NCBI GenBank assembly: GCA_947628505.1
Contig: CANRAD010000002.1
Location: 62,001-126,000, forward strand
Reading direction: 5' to 3'
Length of the DNA: 64,000 nt
From: an uncultured Clostridia bacterium
GTDB taxonomy: Bacteria > Bacillota > Clostridia > Christensenellales > Borkfalkiaceae
Below, piece after piece: positions 59,620-64,000 of this stretch. A program made the translations under genes and the position numbers. A model generated the notes under the pieces. That model saw nothing but the letters and a program-made list of their open reading frames with translations, made no database searches and was not told the DNA's origin. Each line of letters opens with the position of its first letter. The first letter of the stretch is position 1.

Positions 59620-60472
59620 AGTTGGAAAAGAACGCGACGCCGACCGCGTTGGGGCCGATATGCGTTCCGATCGTGCTCCCGATCAAATGAACGGGAATCT
59701 CTTCGGGGTTGTCGACGTGATTTTCCCACAGCGCCGCACTGTCGCGCAGATATTTTTTGAGATATTCGTCGGAAAGTCCGGAATACATAAGTCCGTATGG
59801 CATGGAAAAATTTATCCCGCCGCATTTTTCCACGAGCTGCATAAGTAAATTGTTGCTCCGCTTGCTGCCTATTGCCTTGCCGGCGAGTTTCACTTCCCCT
59901 CCGACAACCGAAACGACGGGTTTCACCGAGAGCATTTCGCCCGCAAGAGCCGCCACTCCCGAGATTCTGCCGCCTTTCCTCAGATATTTCAACGTATCGA
60001 CGACGGCGAGAACCTGAATTTTCTTCTTTTTTTCGTCCAATTCCATTACGACGGCTTCGGCGCTCCGCCCGTCTTTGAGAAGGCGCAACGCGTATTCGCC
60101 GAGAATCCGCTCTCCCGCGGCGGCATTGAGGCTATCCACGACAAACACTTTCCCCGCGAACCGTCTTGCCGCCTTTTTTGCGCAAGCGAAAGTGCCCGAG
60201 AGCTTCGACGAAATCGTGATGGCAATCACTTGGTCTCCGCTTTTCGTCATGTTTTCAAACGCCTCTCCCCAACGATATTCGTTGATTTGGCTGGTTTTCG
60301 GGAGAGCGTCGCTTTCAATCAACTTTTCGAAGAACTGCTCATGCGAAAGATTGACTCCGTCCAGAAAGGTTTCGCCGCCGAACCCGATCTCCATGGGAAT
60401 CATTGACAGTCCCATTTTCTGCGCTTCATCGCGTTCGATATCGGAGGCGCTGTCAATCAATATTTTTATCAT
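59618..60472 (-). CDS. DegV family fatty-acid-binding protein
   Basis: A 284-residue DegV protein. These bind a fatty acid and in Firmicutes act as FakB, presenting it to the kinase FakA. Domain 1 begins KILIDSASDIERDEAQKMG with the conserved DSASD; VIAITISSKLSGTFACAKKAA near 80-100 carries the Thr/Ser that hold the carboxylate; SVVGGEVKLAGKAIGSKR and the end VHLIGSTIGTHIGPNAVGVAFF are family signatures. It follows the MarR gene by 3 bp. Pairing of FakB with a MarR regulator would fit lipid-responsive control; no fakA is in the window. Confidence 0.93.
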   Translation of the reverse strand: MIKILIDSASDIERDEAQKMGLSMIPMEIGFGGETFLDGVNLSHEQFFEKLIESDALPKTSQINEYRWGEAFENMTKSGDQVIAITISSKLSGTFACAKKAARRFAGKVFVVDSLNAAAGERILGEYALRLLKDGRSAEAVVMELDEKKKKIQVLAVVDTLKYLRKGGRISGVAALAGEMLSVKPVVSVVGGEVKLAGKAIGSKRSNNLLMQLVEKCGGINFSMPYGLMYSGLSDEYLKKYLRDSAALWENHVDNPEEIPVHLIGSTIGTHIGPNAVGVAFFSN

Positions 60473-60475
60473 ATT

Positions 60476-60958
60476 TTAAGATACTCCTTCCGTTTTGACA
60501 TTTTTTCGGGTATAATTTCCGCAAATCTCTGTCAGATTTTCCGAGATAATTCCGAGCGAGCGATAGAGTTGCGCCCGTTCGTCATCCGAAATCCCCGAGC
60601 CGCCTTTTTCGAGAATAGCCGAAATCTTTTCGGCGACAATATGAGCGATATATTCGCCTTTTTCAGTGAGACGGACGGGATTTTTGTACTTCCGCTCGCT
60701 TTTTGCATCGATATAGACAAGCCCTTCATTCGCGAGTTCTTTCACGGTTCGGGACATCATCCCCTTGTCCTCGCCGCATATTTCTCCGAGCTTGGTCAAA
60801 CTTGCCCCCTCAACGCAGTTGTAAAGTCCGAATAAACACTGCACTTGTTTCCCTTTCAACCCGAGTTCCGCCATCTCGACGTTTTTAATCTTTTGAACGC
60901 ACCTCGAGATATTTACCAGCAGCAGAGAAAATGTCGCGTAGCGTTGTTCCATAATCAC
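60476..60958 (-). CDS. MarR-family transcriptional regulator
   Basis: A 160-residue MarR protein with the winged-helix core near residues 35-110 (LGLKGKQVQCLFGLYNCVEGASLTKLGEICGEDKGMMSRTVKELANEGLVYIDAKSERKYKNPVRLTEKG), with the recognition helix at KGMMSRTVKELA and the wing at KSERKYKNPVRL, and a helical dimerisation part at both ends. Its own promoter overlaps a TTGTTG/CAACAA dyad, pointing to autorepression released by a ligand. The degV gene directly follows. Confidence 0.93.
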   Translation of the reverse strand: MIMEQRYATFSLLLVNISRCVQKIKNVEMAELGLKGKQVQCLFGLYNCVEGASLTKLGEICGEDKGMMSRTVKELANEGLVYIDAKSERKYKNPVRLTEKGEYIAHIVAEKISAILEKGGSGISDDERAQLYRSLGIISENLTEICGNYTRKNVKTEGVS

Positions 60959-60970
60959 CTCACGTCCGTT

Positions 60971-61002
60971 ATCATACTATGTTTTTGTTGTCTCGTCAAC
61001 AA
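60971..61002 (-). promoter_or_regulatory. marR-degV promoter with operator dyad
   Basis: TTGACG (60994-60999), 17-bp spacer, TATGAT (60971-60976). A perfect dyad TTGTTG-N6-CAACAA (60985-61002) covers the -35 box, as expected for MarR autorepression. Confidence 0.78.
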
Positions 61003-61219
61003 TTTAAATGTATAAATAAAAAGTTTTCCGGACGGCAGAAAAAATCTTCCGGCACAGATATGTAAGGTTTTTTGGCAGACGTGTTGAGATTTGCAATAAA
61101 AAACGGGGCAAACCATATTGTTCGCTCCATTCTTAATAGGCTCAAATATAACGAAGCCGAACCGAATTCAGCATGCGTTATTTTTAAAAAAGGACAAGGA
61201 CATAAATTATATAGTATCA
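61003..61219. other. Intergenic region without visible feature
   Basis: About 220 bp between the marR promoter and the acetyltransferase promoter. An open frame in phase with the acetyltransferase covers it but has no start signal and unlikely composition; I see no RNA structure in it. Confidence 0.5.
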
Positions 61220-61248
61220 TTGATTTTAAACAGTTACTACGCTATAAT
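61220..61248 (+). promoter_or_regulatory. Promoter of the GNAT gene
   Basis: TTGATT (61220-61225), 17-bp spacer, TATAAT (61243-61248), 45 bp before the start codon. Confidence 0.8.
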
Positions 61249-61293
61249 ATTTGTAACCAAGCGAAGCGGTACAAGGTCCGAGGAGAATTAACT

Positions 61294-61734
61294 ATGGAAA
61301 TACGGAATATGCAAGTCAATGACTATGATAGCGTATATGCGCTATGGCTGAGCTGTCCCGGTATGGGATTGAATAATTTGGATGATTCGCGGGAAGGCAT
61401 TACGAAGTATCTCGCCCGCAATCCCGATACCTGTTTTGTCGCAGAGGAAAAAGGACATATTGTCGGCGCAATTCTTATGGGGCACGACGGGCGCCGCGGT
61501 TATATCAGTCATACGGCAGTATTGCCCGACTACCAAAGGCGCGGCATAGGCAAAACAATGGTCGAAACTGCTCTGAAAGCCTTAAAAGCGCAAGGCATAA
61601 ATAAAGTCAACCTGGTTGTCTTTGCCGACAATAAAAAAGGCAACACATTTTGGGAAAAGATGGGGTTTACTCAACGGCCGGATCTGATATATCGAAATCT
61701 GACTCTTGTAGATATGATACGCATTGATATATAA
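61294..61734 (+). CDS. GNAT family N-acetyltransferase
   Basis: A 146-residue acetyltransferase: MEIRNMQVNDYDSVYALWLSCPG, the strand VGAILMGHDG, then the acetyl-CoA motif HTAVLPDYQRRGIGKTMVETALKAL (Q/RxxGxG/A as RRGIGK) near residue 70-90 and the final NTFWEKMGFTQRPD typical of the RimI-like and YpeA-like branch. Start ATG 61294 has GAGGAG seven bases before it; the longer frame is rejected. Substrate (protein N-terminus or small amine) cannot be told. It is monocistronic. Confidence 0.92.
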   Translation: MEIRNMQVNDYDSVYALWLSCPGMGLNNLDDSREGITKYLARNPDTCFVAEEKGHIVGAILMGHDGRRGYISHTAVLPDYQRRGIGKTMVETALKALKAQGINKVNLVVFADNKKGNTFWEKMGFTQRPDLIYRNLTLVDMIRIDI

Positions 61735-61828
61735 TTTTAAATTGCGCACGGCGGGCGCTAAAATGAATGAATATATGCGATTTTCGCGGCACTCCCGCCG
61801 CTGACCTGATATTGAAATGGGCAGCAAA

Positions 61829-61872
61829 AAACCTAAATCAAACCGATTATATCAATGGCTCAATTTAGGTTT
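61829..61872 (-). terminator. Terminator-like hairpin beside the tRNA-Leu fragment
   Basis: AAACCTAAAT (61829-61838) and ATTTAGGTTT (61863-61872), T6 on the minus strand. It lies right after the 3' end of the tRNA fragment, so it is probably the original tRNA terminator left on the chromosome side. Confidence 0.65.
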
Positions 61873-61876
61873 TGTA

Positions 61877-61930
61877 TGGTGCTTGTGATCGGACTTGAAC
61901 CGATACGGTGTTGCCACCGAGGGATTTTAA
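61877..61930 (-). pseudogene. 3' fragment of tRNA-Leu (UAA), probable att site
   Basis: On the minus strand TTAAAATCCC, a variable arm TCGGTGGCAACACCG, the T-arm with GGTTCAAGTCC and the end ACAAGCACCA: the part of a tRNA-Leu(UAA) from the anticodon to CCA. No 5' half lies to the right, so this is a displaced fragment, by analogy with 44,049. ATTTTAAGGCAAA at its edge (61924-61936) recurs at 61990-62002. The inserted element would extend to the right, beyond the window. Confidence 0.8.
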
Positions 61931-62160
61931 GGCAAATCGCCCCGATTTTCGGTCGATTTTGAGTATTTGAAAAGCATCGAAAACAAGGCATTTTAAGGCA
62001 AAAAATCATTAAAAACAATCAAAAACAAGGCGTTTCCGCTTGTTCCCGTTTTCTGCAAAATTTCCGTACTTCCCAAAATTTCCCAATCATTTTCACATAA
62101 AATTATACGTTTACCAAAGGCAGAATCGCTTGCGAATCCGCGGTTCTGCCTTTAATTTTA
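61931..62160. other. Non-coding left end of a second integrated element
   Basis: Holds the second ATTTTAAGGCAAA copy and TTCCCAAAATTTCCCAATCA (62069-62089; TTGGGAA repeats on the other strand), which resemble arm sites near an element end. A dyad GCAGAATCGC...GCGGTTCTGC (62120-62152), followed by CTTTAATTTTATT, may terminate the plus-strand or the Fic transcript. Confidence 0.5.
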
Positions 62161-63072
62161 TTATTCAATTATCCCAAAATATCTCAGCAATGCCTTGTAG
62201 GCGTCCTGCCCGTCGAGGCAGGTGTCAATCAAATAAACTCTTTCGTTTTCCCATTCACGCAAACCGCGGTAGTAAAACATTTTCTTGCGGTCCTCGATGA
62301 TGAATGGGATAATTTTATGCCGCAAGCACTCCTTAAAGCATATCAGCCTGCCCACCCTGCCGTTGCCGTCCTGAAAGGGGTGGATGCGCTCAAAATTGTA
62401 GTGAAATTCAACTATGTCCTCTATTTTTATTTCCGTTTTGCCGTTATAGTTATGCAATAGCTCCCTCATTTTTTCGGCGACTTTGGACGGCGCAACCGTT
62501 TCAATTCCGCCTACCACGTTGGCTCTTTTCTTGTATTCGCCGACGTTAAACCAGGCGAGATATGAATCCTTCGTGCCCGTCTTTAAAATTTTATGCAGAG
62601 TCTTGACGATGTCTTCGGTAAGGGGCTGTTCGGCGCAATCTATCACGTAGTCCACCGCACGAAAGTGGTTGGCGGTTTCGATGATGTCGTCCACGGGTAC
62701 GCCTTCCTCCGCGCCTATCGTGTTTGTCTCGAATATAAGGCGGGTTTGGTCCTCGGAAAGGCGGCTTCCCTCAATGCGGTTGGAGTTATACGTCAGGCGG
62801 ATTTGCGTTTCGTGATACAGCCCGCCGCTTATTTTTGCACTCTTTTCGTCGCGCAACACCTGCAAAACGGGGTTGTCGCTTATTTCGCGGCAAATATCCC
62901 CGCTTTTACAGCCGAAAAAATTGCATAGCCGTTTAATGACGTTGTCGGCAATCTTTTCGCCCTTTGAAATCTTGGCAATCGTGCGCGAAGATATGCCGGC
63001 TTTTGCCGTTAAATCGGACTTTTTCAGCCCATTCTTCTTTAAAATTTCCAAAAGCCCCGCATAGGAAATCAT
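62161..63072 (-). CDS. HTH-Fic protein (AMP-transferase type)
   Basis: A 303-residue protein. Residues 1-60 form an XRE-type HTH (LKKSDLTAKAGISSRTIAKISKGEKIA), and residues about 95-290 a Fic domain with the intact active motif HPFQDGNGRVGR near 235-246. YNSNRIEGSRL near 95 fits the (S/T)xxxE(G/N) inhibitory motif placed N-terminal to Fic (class II), so activity should be self-restrained. Fic enzymes attach AMP or similar groups to target proteins; HTH-Fic proteins may also control their own promoter. On the element behind a tRNA-Leu fragment it could act as an addiction or defence module. Confidence 0.92.
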   Translation of the reverse strand: MISYAGLLEILKKNGLKKSDLTAKAGISSRTIAKISKGEKIADNVIKRLCNFFGCKSGDICREISDNPVLQVLRDEKSAKISGGLYHETQIRLTYNSNRIEGSRLSEDQTRLIFETNTIGAEEGVPVDDIIETANHFRAVDYVIDCAEQPLTEDIVKTLHKILKTGTKDSYLAWFNVGEYKKRANVVGGIETVAPSKVAEKMRELLHNYNGKTEIKIEDIVEFHYNFERIHPFQDGNGRVGRLICFKECLRHKIIPFIIEDRKKMFYYRGLREWENERVYLIDTCLDGQDAYKALLRYFGIIE

Positions 63073-63278
63073 AATTCACCTCTTAAATCTTTACTTATTA
63101 TAACATATTGTCCGCAAAAAGTAAAGATTTTTACTGTAAAATCCGTGAAATGTAAAGACAAAATACAAGCTGGCGGATAAATGGAAATATAATTCTTTTA
63201 ATCAATATTTTGAAATCATTATAGTAAAAGATTATCAGTATGTTAACAATCTTTTATATAAAACATTTCAATTTAGTC

Positions 63279-63307
63279 TTGATTTTTGAAAAAGTTTGTG
63301 CTAAAAT
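63279..63307 (+). promoter_or_regulatory. Promoter of the AAA ATPase gene
   Basis: TTGATT (63279-63284), 17-bp spacer, TAAAAT (63302-63307), then GGAGG before ATG 63326. Confidence 0.75.
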
Positions 63308-63325
63308 ATTCAATGGAGGCAGATT

Positions 63326-64000
63326 ATGGAACTCAATAATCCCGAAAATATCCTCAATTTACTGTTTTCTTACAATCCATGGTGGCAGTCGGGAGTAATG
63401 CAAAAAGAATTCAATAAGCCGATGAGGCGCTTTGCTTATTACGAGGCGATGAACACTATCGACCGTGAAGATATCAGAAGGTCGGTAATTCTTTGCGGCG
63501 CAAGGCGCACGGGCAAGACGACAATTATGTATCAGGCAATCAGCAAATTGCTTGAACGCAATGTTGCGCCGAAAAATATTCTTTTTATTTCCTTTGACCA
63601 CCCATTGTTAAAACTTTGCACCATTGATAAGGTAATGGAAATATACAAGAGCAATATATCTTCCGACGAAAGCGTCTATTGTTTCTTTGATGAAATTCAG
63701 TATGCTTCGGATTGGAACAGTTGGCTGAAAATTCTCTACGACACCAATCCCCAAATCAAGATTATGGCGACGGGTTCGGCAAGTCCCGTTTTCTCGGACA
63801 AGATTACCGAAAGCGGTTTGGGTCGTTGGACTATAATTCACGTCCCCACTTTATCTTTCTATGAGTATTGCGAATTGCTCAATATCAAAGTTCCCGACTT
63901 GCCCAAAGATTTAAAGCCGACGAGAATGTATTTAAAGTCACAGCAAGAGCAGACCGAGATATTCAACAAGCTCTCTATGCTGCAAGTACATTTTATCAGG
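63326..64000 (+). CDS. AAA ATPase with DUF4143-type architecture (partial, runs off the window)
   Basis: The first 225 residues of an AAA_14/DUF4143 ATPase. Walker A is CGARRTGKTTIMYQ near residue 52-65, Walker B YCFFDEIQYASDW near 110-122, sensor MATGSASPVF near 145. The DUF4143 part would follow outside the window. These proteins are common on accessory DNA of gut bacteria; proposed roles are in DNA or restriction-linked processes, but nothing firm is known to me. GGAGG stands before the ATG. Confidence 0.88.
   Translation, partial: MELNNPENILNLLFSYNPWWQSGVMQKEFNKPMRRFAYYEAMNTIDREDIRRSVILCGARRTGKTTIMYQAISKLLERNVAPKNILFISFDHPLLKLCTIDKVMEIYKSNISSDESVYCFFDEIQYASDWNSWLKILYDTNPQIKIMATGSASPVFSDKITESGLGRWTIIHVPTLSFYEYCELLNIKVPDLPKDLKPTRMYLKSQQEQTEIFNKLSMLQVHFIR

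Noticed and set aside
61072-61293. N-terminal extension of the GNAT acetyltransferase
   Set aside because: A good promoter and GAGGAG lie inside it, and GNAT proteins of this type start at the MEIRNMQ position.

Overview
The window looks like a chromosome segment of an uncultured, gut-type Clostridia (Bacillota). The reasons are TTGACA/TATAAT promoters, strong AGGAGG-type ribosome binding sites, BspA-like lipoproteins with repeated cysteine/histidine modules, a type II-A CRISPR system, and S-box and yybP-ykoY riboswitches. Placement near Christensenellales is only an impression. Chromosomal genes are about half GC; the inserted element at 25.5-44.0 kb is visibly AT-richer.

Region 1 (0.07-4.1 kb, minus) is a hexuronate/pectin catabolic operon: KDPG aldolase fused to a VOC domain, KDG kinase, a TIM-barrel sugar isomerase and KduI. 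Region 2 (4.2-7.1 kb) is a Mn2+ (yybP-ykoY) riboswitch with its terminator in front of a P2-type cation ATPase, probably a Mn2+ exporter. Region 3 (7.1-15.3 kb) holds a BspA-like lipoprotein behind a long structured leader. It is followed by a second carbohydrate operon (iron alcohol dehydrogenase, GH43, MATE, polysaccharide deacetylase, KduD). Two related GC-rich tandem arrays sit directly upstream of sigma-A promoters here. Region 4 (15.9-25.4 kb) has a secreted beta-sandwich protein, a solitary tyrosine recombinase flanked by 16-bp direct repeats, a large LRR lipoprotein, a MATE exporter and an ArsB/SLC13-like permease.

Region 5 (25.47-44.05 kb) is an 18.6-kb integrative mobilizable element in tRNA-Gln(CUG). 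An 18-bp core is duplicated at both ends and the displaced original tRNA 3' end lies at 44.05 kb. The element carries an integrase, a MobV relaxase with its oriT, a DUF6291-like protein, and a tight operon of three lipoproteins plus an M50-like membrane protease. A second recombinase follows, then a radical-SAM/SPASM peptide-modification cluster with four small Cys/Asp-rich precursors (three of them not reported by a length-limited ORF search in their true form), and a DUF1016 nuclease.

Region 6 (44.1-50.8 kb) holds an XRE regulator and a second lipoprotein gene with the same kind of structured leader as region 3. Next come a LysR regulator with a split ChrA chromate transporter, gluconate 5-dehydrogenase, a histidine phosphatase and a small helical protein. 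A SAM (S-box) riboswitch here is transcribed antisense to that helical protein gene. Region 7 (50.9-59.6 kb) is a complete type II-A CRISPR-Cas locus: 38 repeats, csn2, cas2, cas1, cas9, and a tracrRNA inside the antisense of the cas9 5' UTR. Region 8 (59.6-64 kb) has a MarR-DegV operon, a GNAT acetyltransferase and a tRNA-Leu 3' fragment that marks the edge of a second integrated element carrying HTH-Fic and an AAA/DUF4143 ATPase cut by the window end.

The observations I find most worth following are the multi-precursor radical SAM cluster, the covarying structured leader shared by two lipoprotein genes, the antisense nesting of tracrRNA in the cas9 leader, and the orphan antisense SAM riboswitch.
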